A stretch of DNA of 64,000 bases from Streptomyces sp. DH12 (GTDB lineage: Bacteria > Actinomycetota > Actinomycetes > Streptomycetales > Streptomycetaceae). Position numbers and translations under genes: made by a program. Positions 19,021 through 29,747 of the stretch are shown here, piece after piece. The notes under the pieces were generated by a model. The model worked only from the letters and a program-made list of their open reading frames with translations. It had not been told where the DNA came from and made no database searches. Positions within the stretch are counted from its first letter, which is position 1, and each line of letters opens with the position of its first letter. The stretch lies in the NCBI RefSeq assembly GCF_020873895.1, contig NZ_JAHWGT010000009.1, positions 162,640 through 226,639 on the forward strand. Reading direction: 5' to 3'.

Positions 19021-20793
19021 TCACAGCGGCGGCGACAGCCTCGCGAGGGCGCGCAGCACACCCGGCGACAACCGGGACAGGACGCGGGCGACCCGGGCCT
19101 CCGGGGTCACCGGCACCACCGCGCGGTTCTCCGCGACCGCCCGCAGGACGGCGTCGGCGACCTTCTCCGGCGGATAGCCGCGCAGCCCGTACAGCCGGGA
19201 CGCGCGCCGGCGCAGCCGCTCCTGCTCCCGGTCCGACACGCCCGCGAACCGCGCCGTCGCCGTGATGCCGGTGTGCACGAAACCGGGGCAGACCGCCGAG
19301 ACGCCGATGCCCCGCCCGGCCAGCTCCGCGCGCAGGCACTCGCTGAGCATCAGCACCGCGGCCTTGGAGGTGCAGTACGCGGGGAGGACCCGGGAGGGCT
19401 GGAAAGCGGCGGCCGACGCGGTGTTCACGATGTGGCCGCCCTGCCCGCGCGCGGCCATCTGCCCGCCGAAGATCCGGCAGCCGTGGATCACGCCCCACAG
19501 GTTGACGTCCAGGACCTTCTTCCAGTCCTCGGCGGTCGTCTCGAGGAAGGGGCCCGACATGCCGATGCCGGCGTTGTTGACCAGGACGTCGACCGTGCCG
19601 TACTCGGCGGCGACCTCCGCGGCGAGCTTCTCCATCGCCGGTTCGTCGGACACGTCCACCGCCTCGGCCCACGCGTCGGGCGCGCCGACCAGGCGGGCCA
19701 GCTCCGCGGTGCGCGCCGCGCCCTCGGCGTCCCGGTCGACGGCGACCACCCGCGCCCCCGTCTCGGCGAACGCGAACGCCGTGGCCCGGCCGATACCGCT
19801 CGCCGCACCCGTCACGAGCACCAGCTGCCCGGCGAACCGGTCGGCGTACCGGCGCCGGGGCGGTGGCGGCACGGGCGCCACCGCGGCGTCCCGCTCGTCG
19901 TGCGCGGTCACGAAGTCGGTGATCCAGGCGGCGAGCCGGTCGGGGCGCGTCCGGGGCACCCAGTGCTTCGCCGGCAGCGTGCGCCGCGTCAACCGCGGGG
20001 CCCACCGGGGCAGCTCGTCGTAGAGCCGCTCCGACAGGAAGGCGTCCCCGGTCGGGACGATCAGCTGCACCGGGACGTGCGCGTACGCGTCGGTGCGCGG
20101 GCGCCGCAGGCGGGGGCGGACGTTGTCCCGGTAGAGCCACGCGCCGTGCGCCGCGTCCGACGGCAGCGACGCGGTCGGGTAGCCGTCGGCCGGCACCTTC
20201 TCCACCCGGCGCAGCAGGTCCGGCCACCGCCGGCCCAGCGGCCCGCGCCAGGCGAGCTCCGGCACCACCGGCGTGTGCAGCAGGTACACGTACCAGGACT
20301 TGGCGCCCTGCCCGAGGAGCTGGCCGACACGGCGCGGGGTCGGCCGGGTCGCGCGCCGTTTGATCCAGTGGCCGAAGTGGTCGAGGGACGGACCGGAGAT
20401 CGAGGTGAACGAGGCGATCCGGCCCTCGGTACGGGCGAGCGTCGCGAACTCCCACCCCTGCACGGAGCCCCAGTCGTGGCCGACGAGGTGCACCGGCCGG
20501 TCCGGGCTGACCGCGTCCGCGACCGCGAGGAAGTCGTCCGTCAGCTTCTCCAGCGTGAAACCGCCGCGCAGCGGCACCGGGGCCGTCGACCTGCCGTGGC
20601 CGCGCACGTCGTACAGCACGACGTGGAACCGCTCCGCCAGACGCGGCGCGACCTCCGACCAGACCTCCTTGGAGTCGGGGTAGCCGTGGACGAGGACGAC
20701 CACGGGCCGGTCGGGCTCGCCCAGTTCGGCGACGCACAATTCGACGCCGCCCGTACGGATCCAGCGCTCGCGGGCGCCCCTCAGCAGACTCAT
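19021..20793 (-). CDS. Alpha/beta hydrolase fused to short-chain dehydrogenase (EphD-like)
   Basis: 590 residues. Residues ~1-300 form an epoxide-hydrolase-type alpha/beta hydrolase: VLVHGYPDSKEVW (oxyanion region) and the nucleophile elbow GHDWGS with Asp. Residues ~310-590 form a classical SDR: TGAASGIGRATAFAF (nucleotide binding), NNAG, and catalytic YCTSK. The same fusion is known in mycobacteria (EphD, linked to mycolate/lipid metabolism). The start ATG overlaps the stop of the M24 peptidase gene (ATGA), so the two are translationally coupled. The substrate is probably lipidic but unknown. Confidence 0.9.
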   Translation of the reverse strand: MSLLRGARERWIRTGGVELCVAELGEPDRPVVVLVHGYPDSKEVWSEVAPRLAERFHVVLYDVRGHGRSTAPVPLRGGFTLEKLTDDFLAVADAVSPDRPVHLVGHDWGSVQGWEFATLARTEGRIASFTSISGPSLDHFGHWIKRRATRPTPRRVGQLLGQGAKSWYVYLLHTPVVPELAWRGPLGRRWPDLLRRVEKVPADGYPTASLPSDAAHGAWLYRDNVRPRLRRPRTDAYAHVPVQLIVPTGDAFLSERLYDELPRWAPRLTRRTLPAKHWVPRTRPDRLAAWITDFVTAHDERDAAVAPVPPPPRRRYADRFAGQLVLVTGAASGIGRATAFAFAETGARVVAVDRDAEGAARTAELARLVGAPDAWAEAVDVSDEPAMEKLAAEVAAEYGTVDVLVNNAGIGMSGPFLETTAEDWKKVLDVNLWGVIHGCRIFGGQMAARGQGGHIVNTASAAAFQPSRVLPAYCTSKAAVLMLSECLRAELAGRGIGVSAVCPGFVHTGITATARFAGVSDREQERLRRRASRLYGLRGYPPEKVADAVLRAVAENRAVVPVTPEARVARVLSRLSPGVLRALARLSPPL

Positions 20794-21638
20794 GCGGTGG
20801 CCTCCTCGGCCCATCGGCGGACGTGCGGCAGGTCGTCGTCGAGCCGGAACGCGCTCTCCCGCGGGTCCCGGGAGTCCGTCACGACCAGCAGCTCCTCGAA
20901 CTTCGCTCCCGTACCCCGGAACCCGAGGTGCGGCTCGACCGCCCACAGCCCGGGCCGCGGCGGGTGGTCGGAGAACCGGTACGGCGACCACAGCGGCGAC
21001 CAGCCCTCCCGGTGGCCGTGCAGCGCGTCGGACGCCAGCCCCTTCAGCGCCCGCGTGCCGAACCCGAACAGGGTGGGGGACCACCGCCGCTCCCGGACCC
21101 GGCCCACCTTGTGCGCGACCACCCCGAACGGGTAGGCGCGGTGCCGGTTGGCGTACCCCTGGCGGACCATGAGGCGGTCCACGTCCTCGTGGATCCGGCG
21201 CAGCGGACGGCGCTCCCGCACCTCGCGCGGGATCAGCTCGCGGTGCTCCCGCAGGTCGGCGAGGAGCCTGTCGTGCGGGGGGTTCGGCCCGAGGCAGCCG
21301 GAGTAGCCGACGTCCGCCGGGTACCCCCGGTGGACCGGTGCCAGGTCGAGGACGAACGGCATCCCCGGCTCCAGCCGCCGGTCGGTGGGGAAGAACTGCA
21401 GCGGTATGCGGAAACCGGTGAAGGCCGTGCGGTCGCCGAACCAGGCGAATGGCAGGTGGAACCAGTCCCGCACGCCCCGGGCGCGCAGCCACTCCCGCTG
21501 CATCCGCGCCGCCTCCCGCTCGGTGACGCCCGGCCTGAGCCGCGCCGCCACCGCCTCGGCGCACGCGTACGCCAGGCGCTGCGCCTCCCTGAACCCCCGC
21601 AGCTCGCTCGCCGCCGGTGCCGCCGCCCTCGCCGTCAT
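20790..21638 (-). CDS. M24-family metallopeptidase (aminopeptidase-P/creatinase fold)
   Basis: 282 residues from ATG 21638. The five expected metal-ligand positions are recognisable: D and D in FVLDLAPVHRGYPADVGYSG, H in YPFGVVAHKVG, E in WAVEPHLGF and E in KFEELLVV. The protein is shorter than true aminopeptidase P because it lacks the N-terminal domain. Its stop overlaps the start of the hydrolase-SDR gene. Whether it acts as a peptidase or on another amide is open. A perfect DnaA box lies 146 bases upstream. Confidence 0.85.
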   Translation of the reverse strand: MTARAAAPAASELRGFREAQRLAYACAEAVAARLRPGVTEREAARMQREWLRARGVRDWFHLPFAWFGDRTAFTGFRIPLQFFPTDRRLEPGMPFVLDLAPVHRGYPADVGYSGCLGPNPPHDRLLADLREHRELIPREVRERRPLRRIHEDVDRLMVRQGYANRHRAYPFGVVAHKVGRVRERRWSPTLFGFGTRALKGLASDALHGHREGWSPLWSPYRFSDHPPRPGLWAVEPHLGFRGTGAKFEELLVVTDSRDPRESAFRLDDDLPHVRRWAEEATA

Positions 21639-21900
21639 GCCACCCGCCCGTCCGCCGGCGCCCGTCACCGGCCGCGGCGCACCCGCCCGCGACCCGACGC
21701 ACACCCGACCCGACCACCCGACCAACCTGACACCGCTGAATGTGACAATGGCCGGCGGCGACGTCAAGGGGGCGGGGGCCGCCTGTGGACAACCCCGCTC
21801 GGCACACCCCTCCCGTACGGGCGAGTACGCCTGGAGTCGGAGACGGATCCAGCCGCCTGGACTGACGTGCGGTGCGGTTCCCCGCCCCTACTGTCGGAAC
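21639..21900. promoter_or_regulatory. Divergent promoter region with DnaA box and TACTGT -10
   Basis: 262 bases between the M24 peptidase (leftward) and the ABC operon (rightward). TGTGGACAA at 21784-21792 is a perfect DnaA box (TTGTCCACA on the minus strand). TACTGT at 21889-21894, seven bases before the GTG at 21901, looks like the -10 of a leaderless transcript for the ABC operon. Confidence 0.55.
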
Positions 21901-22875
21901 GTGACTGTGATCGCCACCGAAAGCCTCAGCAAGCGGTTCCCCCGGGTGACCGCTCTCGACCGGCTCTCCCTGGACATCGGGCCCGGTGTGACCGGACTCG
22001 TGGGTGCCAACGGAGCCGGCAAGTCGACAATGATCAAGATCCTGCTCGGCCTGTCCCCCGCCACCGAGGGCCGCGCCCGGGTGCTGGGGCTGGACGTGGC
22101 GACGAGCGGCCCCGCCATCCGCGAGCGGGTCGGCTACATGCCCGAGCACGACTGCCTGCCGCCGGACGTGTCGGCGACCGAGTTCGTCGTGCACATGGCC
22201 CGCATGTCCGGGCTGCCGCCGACCGCGGCCCGCGAGCGCACCGCCGACACGCTCCGCCACGTCGGCCTGTACGAGGAGCGCTACCGCCCCATGGGCGGCT
22301 ACTCGACCGGCATGAAGCAGCGTGTGAAGCTCGCGCAGGCGCTCGTCCACGACCCTCAGCTGGTCCTCCTCGACGAACCGACCAACGGCCTCGACCCGGT
22401 CGGCCGCGACGACATGCTGGGCCTGATCCGCCGCGTGTGGACGGACTTCGGCATCTCGGTGCTGGTCACCTCGCACCTGCTCGGCGAACTCGAGCGCACC
22501 TGCGACCACGTCGTCGTCATCGACGGCGGCCGCCTGCTGCGCTCCAGCTCCACCAGCGACTTCACCCAGATCACGACCACCGTCGCCGTCGAGGTCACCG
22601 ACTCCGACACCCACCCCGACGGGACGGCCGCGCTGCGCGCCGCCCTCACCGCCGCCGGGGTCACGCTCCACGCGCGCGTGGAGGAGGGCCTGCCCGGCGC
22701 GGGCCACGTCCTGCTGCTGGAGGCGGCCGGCGAGGAGACCTACGACATCGTCCGCGACACCGTCGCCGACCTGGGGCTCGGCCTCGTCCGCATGGAGCAG
22801 CGCCGCCACCACATCGCCGAGGTGTTCCGCCCCGACGCCGCGGCCGACCGGCCGCAGGAGGTCCAGCCCCGATGA
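21901..22875 (+). CDS. ABC transporter ATP-binding protein (ABC-2 exporter, first pair)
   Basis: 324 residues from GTG. Walker A GANGAGKST, the Q-loop region VGYMPEHDCLPPDVSA, signature YSTGMKQRVKLAQALVHDP (degenerate LSGGQ, usual in ABC-2 exporters), Walker B LVLLDEPTNGLDP and the switch His in VTSHLL. A ~100-residue C-terminal extension follows. There is no Shine-Dalgarno; a TACTGT hexamer directly upstream suggests a leaderless mRNA. The stop overlaps the start of the permease gene (ATGA). The transported molecule is unknown. Confidence 0.93.
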   Translation: MTVIATESLSKRFPRVTALDRLSLDIGPGVTGLVGANGAGKSTMIKILLGLSPATEGRARVLGLDVATSGPAIRERVGYMPEHDCLPPDVSATEFVVHMARMSGLPPTAARERTADTLRHVGLYEERYRPMGGYSTGMKQRVKLAQALVHDPQLVLLDEPTNGLDPVGRDDMLGLIRRVWTDFGISVLVTSHLLGELERTCDHVVVIDGGRLLRSSSTSDFTQITTTVAVEVTDSDTHPDGTAALRAALTAAGVTLHARVEEGLPGAGHVLLLEAAGEETYDIVRDTVADLGLGLVRMEQRRHHIAEVFRPDAAADRPQEVQPR

Positions 22876-23750
22876 GTACCGAGACGCAGATCCACAACAT
22901 CGGGTACCGCAAGTACGACGGGCCCCGCCTCGGCCGCGCCTACGCGCGCAGGTCCCTGTTCGCGCAGTCCCTGCGGGGCGCCTACGGACTGGGTCGCAGC
23001 GCCAAGTCCAAGGTGCTGCCGATGATCCTGCTGGGCGTCATGTGCGTACCCGCGCTGATCATCGTCGCGGTCGCCGTGGTCGCCAAGTCCAGCACCCTCG
23101 GGGTGGACTACACCCGCTACGCGATCATCATGCAGCTGGTCATCGCGCTGTTCGTGGCCTCCCAGGCGCCCCAGTCGGTCTCGCGGGACCTGCGCTTCCG
23201 GACCATCCCGCTGTACTTCTCCCGCCCCATCGAGCGGGTCGACTACGTCCTCGCCAAGTACGGGGCGATGGCGTCGGCGCTCTTCGTCCTCACCGCGCTC
23301 CCGCTGGTCCTCCTCTACGCGGGCGCCCTGCTGGCCAAGATGGACTTCTCCGAGCAGACCGAGGGCTTCGCCCAGGGGGTGGCCTCCGTGGCACTGCTGT
23401 CGCTCCTCTTCGGCGGCATCGGACTCCTGCTGGCCGCGCTGACGCCCCGCCGCGGCTTCGGCGTCGCCGCGGTCATCGCCGTGCTCTTCATCTCGTACGG
23501 CGCCGTCACCACCGTCCAGGCCGTCGCCTGGGGCACGGACAACACCGGCGCGGTGACCTGGCTCGGCCTGTTCTCGCCGATCACGCTCATCGACGGCGTG
23601 CAGACCGCCTTCCTCGGCGCCACGACGTCGTTCCCCGGTGACGCCGGACCCGGCACCGGCGCCGGCGTGGTCTACCTGCTGGTCGTCCTCGGGCTCATCG
23701 CCGGTTCGTACGCCGGCCTGATGCTCCGCTACCGGAAGGCCGGCCTGTGA
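22872..23750 (+). CDS. ABC-2 type permease (first pair)
   Basis: 292 residues, six likely membrane segments (for example ILLGVMCVPALIIVAVAVVA, FVLTALPLVLLYAGALL, VALLSLLFGGIGLLLAAL, VVYLLVVLGLIAGSYAGLML). The N-terminus IHNIGYRKYDGPRLGRAYARRSLF is typical of actinobacterial ABC-2 permeases. It is coupled to the preceding ATPase by a 4-base overlap and followed 49 bases later by a second ATPase. Confidence 0.88.
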   Translation: MSTETQIHNIGYRKYDGPRLGRAYARRSLFAQSLRGAYGLGRSAKSKVLPMILLGVMCVPALIIVAVAVVAKSSTLGVDYTRYAIIMQLVIALFVASQAPQSVSRDLRFRTIPLYFSRPIERVDYVLAKYGAMASALFVLTALPLVLLYAGALLAKMDFSEQTEGFAQGVASVALLSLLFGGIGLLLAALTPRRGFGVAAVIAVLFISYGAVTTVQAVAWGTDNTGAVTWLGLFSPITLIDGVQTAFLGATTSFPGDAGPGTGAGVVYLLVVLGLIAGSYAGLMLRYRKAGL

Positions 23751-23799
23751 CCGCCCTCCCGTCGCCCTCCACCACCGTCCGAAGGAATGGGCCGCGCCC

Positions 23800-24711
23800 A
23801 TGAGCACTCTCACCATCGACCACGCGTCGCGCTGGTTCGGCAACGTCGTCGCCGTCAACGACGTCACCATGACCATCGGCCCCGGCGTGACCGGCCTCCT
23901 CGGCCCCAACGGCGCCGGCAAGTCCACCCTCATCAACATGATGGGCGGCTTCCTCGCCCCCTCCACCGGCTCGGTGACCCTCGACGGCCAGGCGATCTGG
24001 CGGAACGAGTCCGTCTACCGACACATCGGCGTCGTGCCGGAGCGGGAGGCCATGTACGACTTCCTCACCGGCCGCGACTTCGTCCTCGCCAACGCCGAAC
24101 TGCACGGCCTCGGCGCCGCGGAGGCGCAGCGCGCCCTCGCGACCGTCGAGATGGAGTACGCGCAGGACCGGCGGATCTCCACGTACAGCAAGGGCATGCG
24201 GCAGCGGGTGAAGATGGCGTCCGCGCTGGTGCACGACCCGTCGGTGCTCCTCCTCGACGAGCCGTTCAACGGCATGGACCCGCGCCAGCGCATGCAGCTG
24301 ATGGACCTGCTGCGGCGGATGGGCGCGGCGGGCCGCACCGTCCTGTTCTCCTCGCACATCCTGGAGGAGGTCGAGCAGCTCGCCTCGCACATCGAGGTCA
24401 TCGTCGCCGGACGGCACGCGGCGAGCGGCGACTTCCGCCGCATCCGCCGCCTGATGACCGACCGCCCGCACCGCTACCTGGTCCGCTCCAGCGACGACCG
24501 GGCCCTGGCGGCCGCGCTCATCGCCGACCCGTCGACGGCCGGCATCGAGGTGGACGTCCGCGAGGGCGCCCTGCGGATCCAGGCCGTCGACTTCGGCCGG
24601 TTCACGGAGCTGCTGCCGAAGGTCGCCCGCGCGCACTCCATCCGGCTGCTGACGGTCTCGCCCTCGGACGAGTCCCTCGAGTCGGTCTTCTCGTACCTCG
24701 TCGCGGCCTGA
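23800..24711 (+). CDS. ABC transporter ATP-binding protein (second pair)
   Basis: 303 residues from ATG. Walker A GPNGAGKSTLINMMGG, signature YSKGMRQRVKMASALVHDP, Walker B VLLLDEPFNGMDPRQRM, switch SSHILEEVEQLASH. It resembles the first ATPase of the operon, so the operon probably arose by duplication of an ATPase-permease pair. The two ATPases may form a heterodimer on one exporter. Confidence 0.93.
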   Translation: MSTLTIDHASRWFGNVVAVNDVTMTIGPGVTGLLGPNGAGKSTLINMMGGFLAPSTGSVTLDGQAIWRNESVYRHIGVVPEREAMYDFLTGRDFVLANAELHGLGAAEAQRALATVEMEYAQDRRISTYSKGMRQRVKMASALVHDPSVLLLDEPFNGMDPRQRMQLMDLLRRMGAAGRTVLFSSHILEEVEQLASHIEVIVAGRHAASGDFRRIRRLMTDRPHRYLVRSSDDRALAAALIADPSTAGIEVDVREGALRIQAVDFGRFTELLPKVARAHSIRLLTVSPSDESLESVFSYLVAA

Positions 24712-24726
24712 AGGGAGCCCTCGACC

Positions 24727-25449
24727 ATGTACCACCCCACTGTCGCCCGGCTCACCTACCGCGGCCTCCTCGGCCGCCGCCGGGCAGCGATCCTCTTCGT
24801 GCTGCCCGTCCTCCTGCTGGCCATCGCGGTCGCCGTACGCGTCTTCAACGGCGCGGACGACCAGATCGCCGCCGACCTCCTCGGCGGTTTCGCGCTCGCC
24901 ACGATGGTGCCGCTCATCGCCGTCATCGCCGGCACCGGCGCGATCGGCCCGGAGATCGACGACGGCTCGATCGTGTACCTGCTGTCCAAGCCGGTGAAGC
25001 GGCCCACGATCATCCTCACCAAGCTGACCGTCGCCATCGCCGTGACCATGGTCTTCTCGGCCCTCCCCACCCTCGTCGCCGGGTTCGTCCTCAACGGCAA
25101 CGGCCAGCAGGTCGCCGTCGCCTACACGGTCGCCGCGCTGGTCGCGTCGATCGCGTACAGCGCCCTGTTCCTGCTGCTCGGCACGGTCAGCCGGCACGCC
25201 GTCGTCATCGGCCTCGTCTACGCCCTGGTGTGGGAGTCGCTCTTCGGCAGCGTGATCTCCGGGGCGCGGACCCTGAGCGTCCAGCAGTGGGCGCTGGCCG
25301 TCGCTGAGAAGGTCACCCGCGGGGAGGGGCTCGTCTCCTCCGACGTGGCCCTGCCGGTCGCCGCGGCGCTCCTGGCCGGCGTCACCGTCGCGGCCACCTG
25401 GTTCGCCGGGCACAAGCTGCGCACCCTGACCCTGGCGGGCGAGGAGTAG
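24727..25449 (+). CDS. ABC-2 type permease (second pair)
   Basis: 240 residues with about six hydrophobic segments (AAILFVLPVLLLAIAVAVRVF, MVPLIAVIAGTGAIGPEIDDGSIVYLLSKPVKR, ILTKLTVAIAVTMVFSALPTLVAG, VIGLVYALVWESLFGSVISG). It is 15 bases behind the second ATPase, with GGGAG upstream of the ATG. Last gene of the four-gene exporter operon. Confidence 0.88.
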   Translation: MYHPTVARLTYRGLLGRRRAAILFVLPVLLLAIAVAVRVFNGADDQIAADLLGGFALATMVPLIAVIAGTGAIGPEIDDGSIVYLLSKPVKRPTIILTKLTVAIAVTMVFSALPTLVAGFVLNGNGQQVAVAYTVAALVASIAYSALFLLLGTVSRHAVVIGLVYALVWESLFGSVISGARTLSVQQWALAVAEKVTRGEGLVSSDVALPVAAALLAGVTVAATWFAGHKLRTLTLAGEE

Positions 25450-25509
25450 GCACCGCTCAAGGAGCGGGCAGCGCCGAGAAGCGGGCGCCACCGAGGGTCG
25501 CGGTCGGGG

Positions 25510-25518
25510 TTTTCCACA
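25510..25518 (+). other. Isolated DnaA-box-like site upstream of lpdA
   Basis: TTTTCCACA: matches the broader TTNTCCACA form of the DnaA box, one base from the Streptomyces optimum. Single site, 103 bases before the lpdA ATG. Confidence 0.4.
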
Positions 25519-25556
25519 GGGAGACGGGCGTCGCAGCGGCGGTGCCCGCACGGGAT

Positions 25557-25562
25557 TACTGT
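25557..25562 (+). promoter_or_regulatory. -10 hexamer candidate for lpdA
   Basis: TACTGT, the same hexamer seen before the ABC operon, about 58 bases upstream of the lpdA ATG. No good -35 is seen at 17-18 bases. Confidence 0.35.
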
Positions 25563-25620
25563 GGGCCCCGGGCGCGACCCGCCCGGCGTACGACCTGCAC
25601 TCACACCTTGGGGAGAAGCC

Positions 25621-27024
<1,404 letters not shown>

Positions 27025-27521
27025 CGCGGAAAACCGCTCGCGAGGGCGGGGCGCTCCCCGGCACAGTGGTCGGCGCGGCGTGCTGCCCCACGCCGCGCCG
27101 GTCGGCGGTGCTCCCGCCGACGGGGCACCGGGACGGGGGTGTGGCGCGTCGGCGACGGAGGAGAGTCCGGACCCGTCGGGCTCACCTCGCGGGGCAGTGC
27201 CCGCCGGGCCGCGGAGCGGCCGTACCCGGCACGCCGTCAACCGTCGGTACGCCGCGAACGGCCGGTACGGGGCTCCGCCCGGTGCGCCGCGGCCGGTACG
27301 GGGCGCTGCCCGGGGCGGCCGCTTCGAGCGCGCGTGACGCGCGGGCCGCCCCTCCCGGGTGCGGGCGCCGCCCTCCCCGGGCGCGGGCGCGCCTTCCCGG
27401 GTGCGGGCCGCACGGGGCCGCCCCGGCCGGCCGCGCGCCCGCGCGTGCCGCCCGTCGCCGAGTGGGCCGCGGGGCGGCGCGGACCGGACCCGGGCGGTGG
27501 GGCGGCACGCCGCGCCGGGGG
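27025..27521. other. Extremely GC-rich convergent spacer, no gene seen
   Basis: 497 bases between the 3' ends of lpdA and the HAD phosphatase gene. It holds tandem-like GGGTGCGGGC/CCGGGCGCGG words around 27340-27420 and GTACGGGGC repeats around 27265-27305. Open frames exist on both strands only because of base composition; no ribosome site, domain or promoter supports a gene. Confidence 0.5.
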
Positions 27522-28328
27522 TCAGGCGCCGAGCAGTCTCTCCAGGACCACGGCGATGCCGTCGTCGTCGTGGCCCCGAGTGATCTCGTGGGCGACGGCC
27601 TTCAGCGTCTCGTGGGCGTTGGCCATGGCCACGCCGTGCGCGGCCCACGCGAACATCGGGATGTCGTTGGGCATGTCGCCGAACGCGATCGTGTCCGCGG
27701 CCTTCATCCCCAGGCGGCGGGCGGCCAGGGACAGCCCGGTCGCCTTGCTGAGGCCCAGCGGCAGGAGCTCCACTATCCCCGGGCCGGCCATGACCACGTC
27801 CACCAGTCCGCCGACCACCTGGCGCGCCACCGTGGCGAGCGCGTCGTCGTCGAGGTCGGGGTGCTGCACGTACATCTTGTTCAGCGGGGCGGACCACAGG
27901 TCCGCGGGGTCCTCCAGCGGCAGGTACGGCAGCGGGCCCTCCTGGACCCGGTAGCCGCGGCCGACGAGCACCTCGCCGTCCAGGCCGTCACGGCTGGCGG
28001 CGAGCGCCAGCGGGCCCACCTCGGCCTCCAGCTTCGACAGGGCGAGCCCCGCGAGCTGCCGGTCCAGCGTCACCGAGGTCAGCAGCCGGTGCTCGCCCGC
28101 GTGGTAGACCTGCGCGCCCTGGCCGCAGACCGCGAGCCCCTCGTAGCCGAGGTCGTCGAGGATGTGCCGGGTCCAGGGAACGGACCGGCCGGTGACCACG
28201 ATGTGCGCGGCGCCCGCCGCCGTGGCGGCGGCGAGCGCGTCGCGGGTGCGCTGCGACACCGAGCCGTCGGAGCGCAGCAGCGTCCCGTCGAGATCGGTCG
28301 CGACGAGCCGGTAGGGGAAGGCGCTCAC
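27522..28328 (-). CDS. Cof-type HAD-superfamily phosphatase
   Basis: 268 residues from GTG. Motif [17 protein letters not shown], motif [16 protein letters not shown], the conserved Lys ([17 protein letters not shown]) and the metal-binding block [16 protein letters not shown] are intact. The GTG overlaps the serS stop (GTGA), so it is co-translated with seryl-tRNA synthetase. The physiological substrate is unknown; a link to serS function is not implied by the family. Confidence 0.92.
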   Translation of the reverse strand: MSAFPYRLVATDLDGTLLRSDGSVSQRTRDALAAATAAGAAHIVVTGRSVPWTRHILDDLGYEGLAVCGQGAQVYHAGEHRLLTSVTLDRQLAGLALSKLEAEVGPLALAASRDGLDGEVLVGRGYRVQEGPLPYLPLEDPADLWSAPLNKMYVQHPDLDDDALATVARQVVGGLVDVVMAGPGIVELLPLGLSKATGLSLAARRLGMKAADTIAFGDMPNDIPMFAWAAHGVAMANAHETLKAVAHEITRGHDDDGIAVVLERLLGA

Positions 28329-29602
28329 TTGGCCACGGGCTCCAGCAGCTCCCGGCCGCCGAGGTACGGCCTGAGCACCTCGGGCACGCGCACGGAGCCG
28401 TCGGCCAGCTGGTGGTTCTCCAGGATGGCCACGATGGTGCGCGGCACCGCGCACAGCGTGCCGTTCAGCGTCGACAGCGGCTGCACCTTCTTGCCGTCGC
28501 GCATGCGGACGGAGAGGCGGCGGGCCTGGAAGCTGTCGCAGTTCGACGCGGACGTCAGCTCGCGGTACTTGCCCTGCGTCGGGATCCACGCCTCGCAGTC
28601 GTACTTGCGCGAGGCGGACGCGCCGAGGTCGCCGGTGGCCACGTCGATCACCTGGAACGGCAGCTCCAGCGAGGTCAGCCACTGCTTCTCCCACTCCAGG
28701 AGCCGCTTGTGCTCGGCCTCGGCCTCCTCCGGCGCGACGTACGAGAACATCTCGACCTTGTCGAACTGGTGGACGCGGAAGATGCCGCGGGTGTCCTTGC
28801 CGTACGTGCCGGCCTCGCGCCGGTAGCAGGGGGAGAAACCGGCGTACCGCAGCGGCAGCTTGTCGGCGTCGATGATCTCGTCCATGTGGTACGCGGCGAG
28901 CGGCACCTCGGACGTCCCGACCAGGTAGTAGTCGTCCTTCTCCAGGTGGTAGACGTTCTCCGCCGCCTGGCCGAGGAAGCCGGTGCCCTCCATGGCGCGC
29001 GGGCGCACGAGCGTCGGCGTGAGCATCGGGACGAACCCGGCCTCGGTGGCCTGCGCGATGGCCGCGTTGACGAGGGCGAGCTCCAGGAGCGCGCCGACGC
29101 CGGTCAGGTAGTAGAAGCGGGAGCCCGACACCTTCGCGCCGCGCTCGACGTCGATGGCGGCCAGCCCCTCGCCGAGCTCCAGGTGGTCCTTGGGCTCGAA
29201 GCCCTCGGCGGCGAAGTCGCGGACCGTGCCGTGCGTCTCCAGGACGACGAAGTCCTCCTCGCCGCCGACCGGGACGTCCGCGTGGACGATGTTGCCGAGC
29301 CGGAGCAGCAGGCGACGGGTCTCCTCGTCGGCCTCGTGCTGCTCCGCGTCGGCGGCCTTGACGTCGGCCTTCAGCTGCTCGGCGCGCTTGAGCAGCTCGG
29401 CCTTCTCCTCCGGCGACGCCTTGGGGATCAGCTTGCCGAGCGACTTCTGTTCGGAGCGGAGCTCGTCGAAGCGGACGCCGGACGACCTGCGCCGCTCATC
29501 GGCGGAGAGAAGGGCGTCGACGAGGTCGACGTCCTCTCCACGGGCGCGCTGGGAGGCGCGAACACGGTCGGGGTCCTCACGGAGCAGGCGAAGGTCAATC
29601 AC
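28325..29602 (-). CDS. serS: Seryl-tRNA synthetase
   Basis: 425 residues, class II synthetase. The N-terminal tRNA-binding coiled coil (residues ~30-105, [31 protein letters not shown]) and the catalytic core with [25 protein letters not shown] (motif 2), FDKVEMF and the motif 3 [11 protein letters not shown] are present. It charges tRNA-Ser; two serine tRNAs are in this window (UGA and GCU). The start uses ATG/ATT-region codons with no strong Shine-Dalgarno; the first residues [18 protein letters not shown] are the standard SerS N-terminus. Confidence 0.97.
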   Translation of the reverse strand: MIDLRLLREDPDRVRASQRARGEDVDLVDALLSADERRRSSGVRFDELRSEQKSLGKLIPKASPEEKAELLKRAEQLKADVKAADAEQHEADEETRRLLLRLGNIVHADVPVGGEEDFVVLETHGTVRDFAAEGFEPKDHLELGEGLAAIDVERGAKVSGSRFYYLTGVGALLELALVNAAIAQATEAGFVPMLTPTLVRPRAMEGTGFLGQAAENVYHLEKDDYYLVGTSEVPLAAYHMDEIIDADKLPLRYAGFSPCYRREAGTYGKDTRGIFRVHQFDKVEMFSYVAPEEAEAEHKRLLEWEKQWLTSLELPFQVIDVATGDLGASASRKYDCEAWIPTQGKYRELTSASNCDSFQARRLSVRMRDGKKVQPLSTLNGTLCAVPRTIVAILENHQLADGSVRVPEVLRPYLGGRELLEPVAK

Positions 29603-29747
29603 CCCTCCAGGCTACCGGTGTGCGCGGACCGGACCCCACCGCATATCACGTGGCCCCACGCGTGTCACTTTGTCCTGATTGCCGGAGTTGTTGATGATGG
29701 GGGGAGTGTCAGGGAATCGGCATCAATGCGGAGTCCACGCGCGTCAC

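Noticed and set aside
27025-27521. Possible gene in the GC-rich spacer after lpdA
   Set aside because: Open frames on both strands are low-complexity Arg/Gly/Pro; no start signal and both neighbours point into it.
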